A DNA stretch of 64,000 bases from Echinometra lucunter (Eukaryota; Echinodermata; Echinoidea; Camarodonta; Echinometridae): assembly GCA_029962745.1 (NCBI GenBank), contig CM057156.1:26126421-26190420 (forward strand), read 5' to 3'. The stretch's first letter is position 1, and every line of letters starts with the position of its first letter. The notes beneath the pieces were generated by a model, which searched no databases, was not told where the DNA came from, and was given only the letters and a program-made list of their open reading frames with translations. Of this stretch, positions 24,192-37,522 are shown one piece after another. The position numbers and the translations under genes were made by a program.

Positions 24192-25498
24192 ATACTTCAG
24201 ATCAATCAGACGACGCTTTTATTCCTTTCCAGTGGATTTCATCATTTCGCTATCCGTTAAAAACTTCGATTTCTTCCACCTAATGAAGCAGGAAAGGAAA
24301 TCACCACCTAGATGGATGCAGAAGGCTTGCAAGATGCCTAGGTTTGACTTCCACCTGCTTCTTTGAAAAGGTACAGGTAAAGAGGTATGACTTGAGCAAT
24401 GATCATTTGGGGGGCAAACGTCAAATATACCCATTATAAACAAGACAATCTCTTAGTTTAACATTAATCTTCTTCCTAAAGGCAAATGCATACATTTTAG
24501 TTGAGAGGTGAATACTGCATTGTCAGAAGCGTTCAGAATAATGATTAGATGATGTGTGCCATCTTGCTTAATCTAATTATTCATACGGAAACTCTAGTGT
24601 CTTTGATCAAGGAAGAAAAAATGGAAGTTTTTTTTCTTCTTCAAAATGATAGCATTACGAGGTTTCTTCTTATGAGATGAATATCGGAAATGATCGGAGG
24701 ACCATAACAAATTGCGGCTCTCAAGTTCACCAAAGGGGTGATTATGATACCCACCCATGAACCCCATCCATACCCAGTTCCTCCTCCGCCCTTTTCACCA
24801 TCTCTCAAATCCTCCACATGTATGCGTATCACCTGCCGAGCCTTTAAAACCCTGCACTTTCCTCAGACCCCACACGGACTTCAACAAGTTAGCCGAGAGC
24901 GCGAGAGACTTGACCGCTTTCTTCTGCATGCGATCAGTGTCATAGAAGAGCCAGGGACGCGTGAAAGAGATATACCGACAGCCTTCGCAGCCTGCGAGAG
25001 GTTAAATGGAGTAGCAGATGGGTTGAAAGTGATACGATAGCAAAGGAAAATAAGAATCGGCAAAGGAATATAAGAATCTTAAATCAATTAGTTGAATAAC
25101 TTCAGATATTTATATTCTTTTCTTGGGAATATTAATCTACCTAAGATATTAAGTGAGCGGCTTAATGCATCGATCCATTTCTTGGCACTTCGCGAAGCTC
25201 AAAGCAAAATGCCAAAGCAGTTCTACATGTCCTTTTTCTTTATAGCATCGCTAGTAAGTGAGATACCCAGATCAGATTTTCAAGAATTGCCCCATTTTTC
25301 TGTCACAGTCACTTCAAGTCTTTGAAGGGGGAACCGTGGGAGGAAGAAAGTGTATCGAAAACTGGTTTCTCCGACTGTATTCTGTATAAAGAACGCCAAC
25401 CATACAAATTACAGGATGATAAGAGGAAATGGGAAGTATTTGATTTCAGTCCACTTCTTTGTTATCCTGAAGCAGTACAGTGACTCCTTCTAGTCCTG

Positions 25499-26355
25499 TT
25501 ACTAAACACTCGGGTCGCGGCTCGCTGGGTATGACATGTATGGTGCGCCAAGTGTTAACTAGGTTATTCGGTCCAAAACGACAGCCAGTGTACAGTAAAA
25601 CCAAAACCCTCATAGCCACGCCCGCAAGTATATTCTGGCAAACTGATCCTCTCACCCTCTGCTATGCACAAAGTGCTTGTAAAGGCTTTACGATGAGAGA
25701 TCATAATTATAAATCCTGTCTGTTTATTCATTATGGGTGGGAGGTTTTGTTGCACAATCGTCTTTTGCATTCATTCTGTAACGAAATGGTTCACTGTTCG
25801 TGAATTCTATAAATAAATAAAGTTTTGAGTGAGCTTTTGACACTAAATTGCGTAGTTTTGGACCAATTAAATAACTAATACTGCTTTCGCACCACGGTAC
25901 GGTCGCTGCGAGCGGTCGCTGCGACCGATGAAATCATAATGTGAAAGCATTTCATCGGTCGCTGCGACCGATCGTTTTGGTCAAAAACGATCGGTCGCTG
26001 AGTACGGTCGGTGAGGTACTTCAGCGACCGATCGCGACCGATGCAAGCTAGATGTGAAAGCACATCGTACTCAGCGACCGATCGAAATGCAATGACCCCA
26101 TACATGCCTACGCACTATCTCTACTTCCGCTTCCGGCTAGGTCAGCTATACAGCGACCGATCGCTCTGGGCCTGACCAAATTTTGACGGAGGTGTGAAAG
26201 CACGTCCGATCGGTCGCTGGGTACGGTCGCAGCGACCGGTCGCAGCGACCGTACCTTGATGTGAAAGCAGTATTAGTTAACGCTTGGGGTGCCGTACCCA
26301 GCGTGCCACGATCCGAGTGTTTTCCAGCGCGCCGCGCGACCCGAGTGTTTAGTAA
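25499..26355. mobile_element. Inverted-repeat element with 21-bp perfect termini, containing a nested MITE
   Basis: Positions 25499-25519 (starting TTACTAAACACTCGGG) and 26335-26355 are perfect 21-bp inverse complements. Inward of each end the arms stay recognisable: CGCTGGGTAYG and GYGTTAACTA occur on both sides in inverted order. A 394-bp MITE (25879-26272) interrupts the right half beside the inner GTTAACTAA word. No transposase frame is present. The order of events appears to be outer element first, then the MITE. Confidence 0.7.
25879..26272 (+). mobile_element. MITE with iterated CGGTCGCTGCGACCG motifs, copy 1
   Basis: 394 bp with terminal inverted repeats: the left starts TACTGCTTTCGCACC and runs into GGTACGGTCGCTGCGA; the right ends CGACCGTACC...GTGAAAGCAGTA. 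The body is built from many half-sites of CGGTCGC/GCGACCG, and the word TGTGAAAGCA recurs at 25940, 26053, 26193 and near the right end. It is not coding. Copy 2 (44861-45256) is nearly identical in the opposite orientation. Confidence 0.85.
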
Positions 26356-29319
26356 AAGCCCCTTCGACTTACGCTTTTGCATTATCTTTTGATCGAGAGT
26401 GCTGGGAATAAGACATGTTACACGAGCAGAATGAGCAAAAATCTTAGATTGCTATGTCGAATCACTTCTTACACAATACGTTGTACTGTCTGAATGTTTG
26501 TGATCAAAACATTCTATTGATTGTGTACGCACTGTAAACCCCCAAAAGCCGCAAAAGCTGCAGTCACAGTAGAAAAATGAAATGATTATAAAAAACAGAG
26601 GGTCGCGTCCCCTTTCAGTGACGACCAAAGAGTAGTAAATGTAGCCATTTGCCAATCCTCTTCAGCGCCTCGATGCCCATAATGAACAGGATTAGTGATA
26701 TTGCAAAACTTACCTGAAAAAAAAAAAAAATCATACATTCAAGGCAACATGATAGTGCAATGCAGACTTGTAATTATTTGACATTTATTGTCAGTACTAT
26801 TTCCATCCTCAATATCAAATTTATACCTGACAGCAGTTCAATGCACTACCTTTACAGCTGTGCCCTCCCACTTTCGAAAGTGAATTAATGACCAAGTCAT
26901 TACAAACATAGTCATTTTACTTCTAATATACTAGTGGTAAGAGCAGTCGTATTGCCATTTAGTTACGTCTCTTTTGTGCTTGCTTATTAGATTCATCCCA
27001 TGGAGTCTTTAAAAAATCCAAGACATCATCTCTGCAGGGAAACACAAACTTTGATATACTCGGCACATAAACAACGACCCCCAAAGAAAACAAACGAATA
27101 AACAAAAATTAAACAAACAAACAAAAAAAAACCAACCAAAACAAAAACAAAAACATATGATTTTGAATGAGAAAAGGGAAATGAAATTATTGAAATTCAA
27201 CAAAAGCCCTTGATATAAGGCTACGTCCTCAAAGGGCAGACCGCGGTGGGGGAGCCTCGGATTTTAATAAGTTACATTTGTCATAATCTGGAAATAATGA
27301 TGGGTGGAATACTGACGTAGGACTGACCTGGTTAGAGTTGTCAGGGAGCAGAAAAAACATGTTGTCCTATATGTTATCTATACATATTCAGCTGTATATT
27401 CCAATATATCTGATGAAGACTGTAAATTTTTTATTTATCTTTTTTATTTCGAGATTGTTTGACACGTACCCATTTTCGTTTTCAAATCTTTATTTTCTTT
27501 CATTGTTTCGTTTTTTTTCTTTCACAATGACCATATTACATGCATTCGTTTATTTACTTTCTTTCCTCTGTACGATAACATTATTTTAAATGACTTTGCT
27601 GAAACCAGCCAACAGCTCAGTGCCAGTGGTGGAGGAAAGAGGGGGGGGGGGCAGGTCCGTAAAATCTATAACGTGCTGAAAATCGGACCTCTTGGCGTCT
27701 AAACTTGGAGCCTGGAGTTCATTATGGAGTAAATAATAATGTGATGTTCTTAACTTTGCCCGAGGTAGTTTTGACGATGGTGTACAAACCTCCTACACCA
27801 CCTCGCCATGATATTCCCTCCTTGGATCAAGTTCCTGACCAGATAGCTGAACATCATTACCATCACTATCAATAAAAATCAGTTCATACACCAACAACTA
27901 TTTCTGATTAAATATGGCATTGTATTCTCCTCTCATCAGTGGAAAATTACGAAAGCAGTCCATCGTTATTACGATCAAAAAGAAAATGCCACTTTGGACA
28001 AGTAATTAAGCTTTAATGAATTTCTTCATTCTGCCTATAAGATATTGAATCTGACAACATATGGTCCACCAGTATGCTTCTGGAATCTGTTTCTAGGGAT
28101 CTTGAAAATGTTACAATTAATATCATGATCATAGATGAACTCCTGTATAGTTTGGACGTGGGTAGTATTGTTTTTTTTCCCCCGAAACCAACTCACGTCA
28201 TTGCACTTCAAAATCATTCTACAGGTGACAATTACGGGAGAGGACTATTTTCTGAATCCCGTTTGTGTTTATTCCGACATACTGAAAAAAAAACAATTAC
28301 CATCAGGATTTCGAATTTCAAATTGTAAACAAATTGTTTCAAATCAAAAGTAAAAAAAAACGCACACAGAAAAAAAAACGCCTATTAAATGATTCCCCTG
28401 GTGAAAGTAAAATAATGAATTTTGTACCACAATCTTAATTCCTTTTGAAATACAAAGCTGTCATCGATATACTAGCCGCTATTTTTCTTATACATGTTCA
28501 TTTTTACATTTAACATTTTTGCAAATCATTTTCTCCATGCAGTCATAAAATAAATAAAAATTCAGGCTAGCTAATCACGGCAGGTTTTGTTCAAATTTTA
28601 TCATTTCTCCCGAGTCTGCATATATACATTAATTGCTAGGTATTTCAGTGACCATACATACAAGGACAACTGTAGTCAATTTAATGGTATATTATTAGCC
28701 TTTGCCTTGACACGCCATCATGATCAGGGGAGTAATTATTTCATGATCACTGCATGCCATTCTCTCTTAACGCATAATACCGTGACATTGGTCATGTTGG
28801 CTCTAAGCTTTCCCCAGACATTAGGCGTGGAGAGCAAGGACGGTTTTCAAGGAACTGTTCAACTATTAATTCCTTTTTGTGACATCGTATTTTACGCGGA
28901 CTTTCCCGAATAAACTGAACCATCTTCTTTTTTATATTTTGCATTCCACTACGTGGATATTCATCACTTCATCGGAACAAAGACAAAAGTTATTTTATGT
29001 ATTTTATGTTTCGTGTTATTAGTGTCGAACCACAATACCCATCTTCTGTTTAACAAATCAAAGGAAACGGTAGGGGAGGGGCATTTCAAATATCGTCCCC
29101 TTTCTTTTCTTTTTTTCTTCTTATTTTGCTTTTAGTGTTCATATTATATGGCGGCTAATTAAATAAAAGGGAAAATTCTTTGGGACATACTGGTCATCCA
29201 CAATCATCTACTAGTCTGCTAGTTATCACTCGGTAGTACTTCAAAACCAAGTAATGATGGAGGGTCATGTATGATCCTCATCGATGATAAGCCCACTTCA
29301 TGAAAAAAAAAGTAGTCGT

Positions 29320-29590
29320 CTCTGTCTCTCTGTCTCTCTGTCTCTCTGTATCTCTGTCTCTGTCTGCCTCTCTCTCTTCCCATCTTTTTATCTCTTTCTT
29401 TATCCAGTTTTTGCCATTAATTTTTTTCACCCCATGTATTCTCTTTTTTTCTGGCCCTTTCTGATGCCCCATCTGTCTCACTCTCTCCTTCTTTCTCTCT
29501 CTCTCTCCACTTCACTCTCTTTTTTTTCTTTCTACCTTTCTCTCTCTTCCTCACCTTCTAACCCTCCCTCTCTCTCTCTCCTACCATCTT
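29320..29590. repeat. Pyrimidine-rich (TCTG/TCTC)n region
   Basis: Mixed TCTG, TCTC and CTTT low-complexity DNA giving Ser/Leu-rich chance frames. Confidence 0.85.
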
Positions 29591-30194
29591 TCTTTCCCAT
29601 CCATGGAGTATAATCAAATTTATGGAAGGTCACTATTTAGAGAATACCTTTCCTTAATTGACTTTTAACAAGGCGAATTAAAATATTTCTTCTTCAATGC
29701 TTGTCTCTGGGATCATGTCCCGAGGCAACATTTTTTCTGAGGTTAGTCCATGGAGAGTGGAATAAATTTTTTACCTGAACAGGGGCCTACGAAACGCTCT
29801 AGCAATCCACCCTTTACATCCTTTGCATACCGGGGGAATAGATATTTCAAAAATGAGCTCAATTTTCTTTAGGTTTATCCCGGTAGATCTGACACGGGAT
29901 CAAACTTAAAGTCCACTATTTACATTCTTGCACGCCCTCGATCCAGCCATAGGACATGAAGATTATAGGGCTGAGAACTATCTCAATCGTCAAAATCCTC
30001 CAAATACTTCATCTCTCTCCTCGGTTGCATCTGACAGTCACCTTTCCCCGTTTGCCACGGTATAAGCATGATAATTCTCGCACACTCACAATTTCCATTT
30101 TCCAATATCTACATTCTCTGTTGCTTAACTTCTTTTCCCTCCTAATCTTCCATCATTTATTTTTTTCCTCTCCTTTCTCTCTCGTTCTCTAAGG

Positions 30195-30350
30195 TGTAGT
30201 AAATGGGTACCCGGCATGCCCGGGAGGAATTTCCTTGAAATGCAAGAGCGCTTTAATGGCCGCCACGCTAAAGCCGGGGTAATAACAGTGGAGCGCTAGG
30301 AGTGTCAGTTCTGACAGACATGAGCGCCTACTATTATTATTATTATTATC
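30195..30350 (+). mobile_element. SINE-like dispersed repeat with (ATT)n tail
   Basis: A run of words starting AAATGGGTACCCGGCATG, followed by GGAATTTCCTTGAAATGC, AAGAGCGCTTTAATGGC, TAAAGCCGGGGTAATAA and ATGAGCGCCTAC, and ending in seven ATT units. The GGGTACC start, paired AGCGC words and short ATT tail match the layout of short interspersed repeats that I recall as common in marine invertebrate genomes. I see no clear target duplication. The family name is not known to me. Confidence 0.5.
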
Positions 30351-31777
30351 AATGCCCCGCCCCCTGCCTCTTTCTCCATTTACCCCACATCTGTATTTTC
30401 CTTATATCTTTACTTTACACTATAATAAGATCTAAAGCTTTGCAAAAGTGATCGTAATGTAAAATTCCCCGTCGTCCATCCCTCATCTTCACCATTTTCA
30501 TCCTTCATCTACATCCCTCCAATTTTCTCCATTTCTCTCTCTCTGAATTCATTCTTTTTTCTTTTTTTCATTCTTTTGTTTTTTTATTTTACATGTACCA
30601 ACTAATGTAAGTCATAATTACTCCTTCTTTTCTGTGGTCGGGACCGCGGGGCGGGGGGGGGGGGAATATGGAATAACATATAAGCACATATACGTTCGTA
30701 TTACATTATTGTTGTTGTATAATTTCTGTAAGCCAGATAGGGATCTATAAAATACAAGCTTTGCTTCTTTAAATAGACTCCACTGATTTATTTTTGTTAA
30801 TTTAACTTAACACTTACAAACAGTAAAATGTATTATTTTTCATATGCAAATTTATTTCAAATATTGTTATTCAAAGAATAAGAATATGTATGTTTATTTA
30901 ATTGTGTTACTTACATTATGTGGAAATAAAAGAAACTTCAAACTTCAAACTTCGAACTTAATCTTAATGTTATCTATAACCTAAAGTGTTTTTTTTTCTG
31001 TAACTTGATAATATTCATTCTTCTAAGTGGTAACTAAATAAATTGCCCATATAAACCCACTTAGCGTTTTCTATCCCCCTTTCCCCTCTATGGTAACAAA
31101 TCTCATTCTCCCTTCAATTCTTTCCCATGTCCATCGCGAGTCCATCTACCATCACCATCCCCCATATCCCATGGCTTACCTCCATCTTTCAAAATATACC
31201 AAGGGGTGATCCAAGAATGCATCACCCTCTGACCAGCAGTGGACTAGAGGAAAATGATAGGGAAAGAATCACTCCCCCTCACCTCCCATAAATCTCTATG
31301 ACCCCAACCCACATACATTTGAAATTCCCATCAGCAAATCTGTGATTGCTATAAGAAAATAACTTGAAAAGGAGGGGTTTTTTTTCTCTCTCTCTCTCTT
31401 ATAAGCAAATCTGAAATTTTCGCGATACTCACTGATTCATTCGTTCAATTATTGATTCATTTACTGATATATTCATTCATGCACTTATTTATCTATTTAT
31501 TCATATATTCATTTTGCTTCAAAGTTTTTAATTGGTTTTAGTTCGGAAATTTTTGATAAAGTGTTCGGGGCGGGGGGGGGGGGGGGGGAAGGGCAAGTTA
31601 GCATGTCTCTATTCCTATATTGTCTGTTAACAACGCTGATGATAGCTTTCTGCATCCCGATATTATCCTCACACCTATTACCATCGCAACCATTCTGATC
31701 ACAGTTTTTTCAAGCATAAAAGAAAAACAAAATTTCTGCTCGATTTACCCCCCCCCCCTCAAGATCCCAAACTATGC

Positions 31778-31804
31778 AAAAAAAAAAAAAAAAAAAAAAA
31801 AAAA
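31778..31804. repeat. Poly-A run
   Basis: About 26 consecutive A after a short poly-C run (near 31750). It could be a retroposed tail, but no retroposed body is recognisable upstream. Confidence 0.8.
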
Positions 31805-32976
31805 CCGCCCAACAAAGCAAGCATTGCAGAGCCGAGATCAACTCCAAAACGTCGAAGTGCTGAGATCTAAATTTCAACGGGTTCTCGAGTGCCTAGCGAT
31901 CGTTTTGAATTGAACTTGTGAGAATATTTCTAGAAAGAATGCGGGATCTCTTTTTAGCAAGATTTTTTTTGGGGGGAGGGGGGGGGGGGGCAGTCCAATA
32001 TATTGCCGCACACACGCGCGACCAGAAAAAAGCGGATGGAGAGGGTAGTTTTTAGTGGTTAGCTAGCATGGCTAGCGCGTCACTCGTGTGACGATTTCTG
32101 GGCGATTGATACGTGTAACTGCCATCCGAAACACCTGCTTTGAAAACTTACTTCTTATACCTGAAATTCTCGTCAATCGCCCATAAACAAGCCGTGTCCC
32201 TCCCTTTCCCGAATTTCTAATTGATGAAGAAAATCAATTTTAAATAATACAATAACCGCTTCATAAACATGTCAGTCATGAAATATGATTTTTTTTTAAA
32301 AGGGGACATCAATAAATATCGTTTAATAACTGCAGGTCAAGAGCTTGATCTTATTCATGAAAAATGATATTGCACTTTTCTATTTCTAGCTGATATCTTA
32401 AACGTTGTTGTTTTCTATGAATGGCTGGCAAACTCGTCTGGGTGCAAACTTCTTGCGGGCAAGTGTGTGTATGATGATTGATTAGTTCTAACTAAAATCT
32501 TTGAAAGACTGCAAAACAGAAGAAAAAAGGGAAAGCACCTCGAGGAGGAGGGATGGAAAGAGAAGACAGAAACGTGCATGAATCCCATGAACCTGAAGAT
32601 ATTTAGAAAGAATCGGTTTCAAGAGTTGTCTGGTGCCCTTGGGGAGATATTCCCGAATCAACAGAAGGATTTCTTCAATGGGTGAACAACTAAAATTGGA
32701 AAGATATCGTCGGGCGACCTTTTTGGAATAGTTCATACGCAGTGTCATCTTTCCAACCAGAATTCAAATACATGCCAAGTATCATTTTGAAAGGTTATTT
32801 CATTAATAATATCCAGATGTTATTCCAGGGTGAGATGAATGATTTTTCACCAAGCATTATTGCCAGACGCTGTTTAAAGCTATACATCAGAAAGCGTCCA
32901 TACTCTGTTTCATTGTTTAAGCTGCCATCCAGCAGCCATCTACAGATGAACAGATGTAAGCATTACAATTCAAGTA

Positions 32977-33282
32977 CACACTAAGAAAAAAAGGTGCAAT
33001 TTTGCACCCTTCAAATGCAACACTGGGAGCACCTTCTAGGGTGCAACTTTGCACCTTTTCGAGCTTTTTGCACCTTTAAAGGTGCAGTTAGCTACATTTT
33101 GCACCCTAAAGGGTGCAGAGTTGCACCCTTTTAGGGCAGGTTGAACTTTGCATCTTTTTGTACGCAAAAATTTCTGCACCCCAAAACATGTAAAAGATGC
33201 AAAGTTGCACCTTTTAGGGTGCAAGCGGCATTTTCGGGTGCAAACAAGAACAAAAAGGTTTTACCTTTTTTTTCTTAGTGTG
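32977..33282. mobile_element. MITE with CACACTAAGAAAAAAAGGT termini and iterated GTGCAA motifs
   Basis: 306 bp bounded by CACACTAAGAAAAAAAGGT at the left and its inverse ACCTTTTTTTTCTTAGTGTG at the right, flanked on both sides by TA (32975-32976 and 33283-33284), a possible TA target duplication. The interior is a chain of small palindromes built on GGTGCAA/TTGCACC, for example GGGTGCAACTTTGCACC and TTTGCACCTTTAAAGGTGCA. It has no coding capacity. The TIR start CACACTAAG is CACTA-like, but the TA flank fits Tc1/mariner-type insertion; I leave the superfamily open. Confidence 0.8.
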
Positions 33283-34897
33283 TATGCCATAATCATGATA
33301 ATGGCAACTATTGCAAGATATATTTAGCTTACTCGGTTATTGTTCCTGTGTCGTCGTTCAAAAAAGAAAGAAAGAAAAAAAAAAACAACCTCATTCTAAA
33401 ATGAACTTTATGAAACTAACGTCAATTGCAGATTGTGAATATTACAGGAGTTTGTGTTTCACATCGATATCATAATGCATTCCATTAAAAAAAAAACTAC
33501 ATGTGTACTCAAATTCAAGGTATTCTATGATGTCACAAAAGTACGTTGTGAATTAACGACTCCCAGTGTGGCAATGGGAAATAAAAATGACCATTGTCAA
33601 AATGGTCAAGGGAAAAGGAGAACACATGTGCCTCCTTCAATGTGAGGGTCAAAGTACAAGTGACCGCTTGACCCAAACTAACCTCCTGGCCGAAAGGATA
33701 GGGGTCAAGATTTCGGACAAGCATTTATTCAGAAGTCATTATCAGAAATTCCTTAGATTTATTTCCCGAATGATCCAGGAATATTGCCTTGTGGCCAAAA
33801 TACATCTATCTTCATCATTTTCCGTAGACTTGATTTGATGATTGCAATAATGTCCTAAGGGGGTTAGCTTATAAAAAAAAGTGGTCAGGCATGCACGAAA
33901 TAAGTTCAGAAGTTCAAATCTTGTGACCAGGTCATTTCAAGTATATAGGAGGACTTCACGTTTCTCCTCCATCTTCGAATTACAAAATATTCATTCTGAG
34001 GAGAAAAAAAAAAATGGCTCAATCAAATGCCAGAAATTCTCACAAGTAGAGAGCACAACTATTCGAAAAAGTAAAATGTTCACCTTCATTACTTCAATGA
34101 AGCAGCATAACCTTTCTGGCATTAAGTGTTTCAGTGCTCAGAAAAATGACGTAAAATGCGCCTCGGTACAGTAAAACATCATTCGGCATCCAAATGAATA
34201 TTAAAGACCGTCTGTTTAGTCAAATCAAATATATTTTTTTTTCGTCAATATATTTCATTTATTTCTCACCATTGGGCCACCGAACACTTTCACTCGCCTT
34301 CTGTTAATCGTATATTCCTCTCTGTTTTAGTCTTTCCATTTTCCCTTTTCTATTCCAAATCTTTTTGTTCTCTTACAATAAAATTTGAAAAAAGGAGTCG
34401 AAAGTCATCATAATTTTCTGTGCATGCCTCCAAAGGTTAGCATCTTTCACGTCATCATGCAGCAGTCTACGTCTTTCAAAATGAGATCAAAACATCAGCC
34501 ATTGAGATATCGCATAGAGATTGTTTCGCCTTGTCAAATTCAATTCATGTCATTTAGGACTATTTCGGATTGAGTTATGGGAGCGCCTTGAATGTGTGCA
34601 GACGATGAGATTTATGGTTCAGGCTGTGATGACACCATCGCAGCATGCATTACCCTTTTGCAACAGTTATCGTAGTGAAATAGTCCAATTTGCAATAAGT
34701 TGAGTCAGTTCCAGCGAACCATGCATCGCCTATCGTCAACATAACATCGAAATTTTAGCTTCCATATGTAATGAAGATATTCAAAGAGAGTGAGAAAAAG
34801 AAGGAAAATTAGGCTACACATAAGATATACTGACTGAGGGACAAATTAACAGAGACAGAGGGAAAGACAAAGACAGAGAAGAGACAGAGACAGAGAT

Positions 34898-34900
<3 letters not shown>

Positions 34901-34947
<47 letters not shown>
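34901..34947. repeat. (GA)n microsatellite
   Basis: GA repeat inside a wider purine-rich region (34790-34990). Confidence 0.9.
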
Positions 34948-34951
<4 letters not shown>

Positions 34952-36127
34952 GGGGTGGGGAGGGAGGGAAAGAGAAAGAGGGAGATAAAAAATAAAATCA
35001 AACACAGACAAGACAAATAATGTCTTTTGGATCCAAGCAACATAACGAAAGCACTTCGGCATGCAGCTACTAAACCAAGCAAACATGTTCATAGCACCAT
35101 GTTACATAGATCAACAAAGCTGGGGATGGGCGTGAAGGTGCCAAGAAAGGCATCACTGAATCAACATCATGGGTTCCATATCTATCTCACCCTGAAGATG
35201 CGAGGAAATTAATCATGCCTCTCGAACACGAAGACAATGATATACGAGTACAATTGCCATGTATATCACTGTATTGATGCATACTGCTACAGACAGGAAA
35301 ATGTTGGAAAATCCAGAAAAGCGCCCTCTTTTCCCAATTATTGTTTGTATCCCTTCAGCATTTTCATTGCATAGAATTTTCTTGAATATCTAGCCGATAG
35401 GACCCCCTTTTTATTCCCTCATTCCTCATGATCCCTGAGGGACTTTTTTTGGAGCTGCTGCAACTCTCTTATTTAATTTTATTGATTTATTGATGTTTCT
35501 ATTTCATTTTATTTCATTTTATTATTATTTTTTTTTTTGGGGGGGGGGGGGATAGCGCAGCCCCCAAAACATTTGGTTTATTATGCCACTGAATAATGGT
35601 CTACCAACTTCACCATCACGGTAAAACCCTAATATGAAATGTTTAACACTAGGAAATTCAAACAAAAGTGATATACTTGCAAGGCTGTTTTACGTTCACA
35701 AAAAAAAAAAAGAATAAAAAAAAAGTCGATGATAGTTACTTGTTTGTGTGGACGCGCGCGTGCATCACCCAAGACACGTTGAAACGTCAGTCTCTTTCCA
35801 TTACGAGAAGTGAAGATATTTTCCAAGGGTGTCATATTGCATGCTCAATCTGGGGGCAGCAAACAGTTGTTGGACGTTGCTATGGGAACCAATGGACTGA
35901 ATTTAGTTAGAAAGAGCTGATTTCAATTTAGAAAATTGGGTTTTCTTTGTGAGCCACAAAAGTGCGCTCGTTTTGTAGTCCTCTGTCACATTAATGGAAG
36001 GCAAATAGAAAGTCACGGCTGAAAGACACAGGTCACATGATACGGAAATATTGCAAAAAGTATTTCTGGCTAAGGGCAGCAAAAATATGATATGCTCGGT
36101 ATAAATGTCTACTACATGCATAGAAAA

Positions 36128-36197
36128 GGAAGAAGAAGAAGAAGAAGAAGAAGAAGAAGAAGAAGAAGAAGAAGAAGAAGAAGAAGAAGAAGAAGAA

Positions 36198-36228
<31 letters not shown>

Positions 36229-36316
36229 AAGAAGAAGAAGAAGAAGAAAGAAGAAGAAGAAGAAGAAGAAGAAGAAGAAGAAGAAGAAGAAGAAGAAGAA
36301 GAAGAAGAAGAAGAAA
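36128..36316. repeat. (GAA)n microsatellite
   Basis: About 190 bp of GAA repeat with two single-unit breaks (near 36199 and 36248). In the RASL12 transcript it reads UUC. Poly-Arg, poly-Lys, poly-Ser and poly-Phe frames here are artefacts. Confidence 0.95.
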
Positions 36317-37323
36317 AAAGAAAGATCAGAGCCTCATGGATTATCAATCCAATTAAGACAATAAATTCAAGACACTAAAACTTTTACATATTCCAAATTT
36401 ATTAAAGTCATTTGGACCACAAAATCTGATTAACTTTCATAATGAAACAAAAACCAGCTTATTAAATACAATATTTTTATAACTCTTCAAACTTTCAAAA
36501 CTTGTCACATCTGAATGTCCCTAACGTATATTAAAGCTGGGCAGACACAGAAATGAAGCTGTAGGCCTACAACGCAGAGCATAAAGATATTTCCGCCTTT
36601 AAACTGTTAAAGGAAAGTTGTTTTGGTCGTTAGTCTGGTAGGCCTATACAACGACGTACAATGTTAAGAACAGTTTTAGAAAAAAACAGGGGTTATTTTC
36701 ATCGAGGGCATCGGCTGTATGCACAGGACTGACGTAATACCAAGGGGCCAACCACCACGACACCATCTGGTATCTAATTCACTCAAACGCCCTATTCGGT
36801 GAAAGAAGCGAACCAACAGTATTTCTAACTTAGATGTTGACATGTTGACAGCTACTGTGATTCGCTTAGGACGTACTTTTAGTTAAGCACAGTAAGAAAC
36901 CCAAATCTGTTTTCAAGAGGCCTACTTCTCTAATAATACGTAGGCCTATACAAGAAACCTCATACCATCACATTGAATTATGACGCCATCGAATCCGTGA
37001 CAACACATTACACCCTCATGTCCACATTCGTGTACATGTCGTCCACTCTAGCTAATATCACTAATTAAGCAGGTATACGATTGTGTGGGAAGTGTTGAAA
37101 TCAGTTAGCATCAGGCCTTTGTCGTTTCACTCAGCATCAATCTTACAGGAACATATTCAAATGGCAGGGGAAAGAGCTGTTTTTAAAGGGAGAGATAGAA
37201 ATAAACAGAAAAGAAAAGCAGAATAAAATAATATACAGAAGAGAGAGAAAGAGAGTGGTTAATAAAGAGAAGGGAGTTGTATTTGCCCGTCATCACGTGA
37301 CGAATACGAGCGCTGTACAAAAT

Positions 37324-37522
37324 GTTTATTATTATCATTATGATGATGATGATGATGATGATTATTATTATTATTATGATTATCATTGTTATTATTACCT
37401 TCATTATTATTACTATCATTGTTATTACTATCATTATTATTACTATCACTATTATCATCATTATTACTATCACTATTATCATTATTATTATCATCATCAT
37501 CATTATCATCATTATTATCTTT
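37324..37522. repeat. (ATT/ATC/ATG)n imperfect trinucleotide repeat
   Basis: About 200 bp of TTA/TCA/TGA-type triplets with many single-base variants. Frames on both strands are repeat translations. Confidence 0.9.

Noticed and set aside
36033..36364. Poly-Phe/poly-Ser and poly-Arg/poly-Lys frames
   Set aside because: They are translations of the GAA microsatellite, with no gene context.
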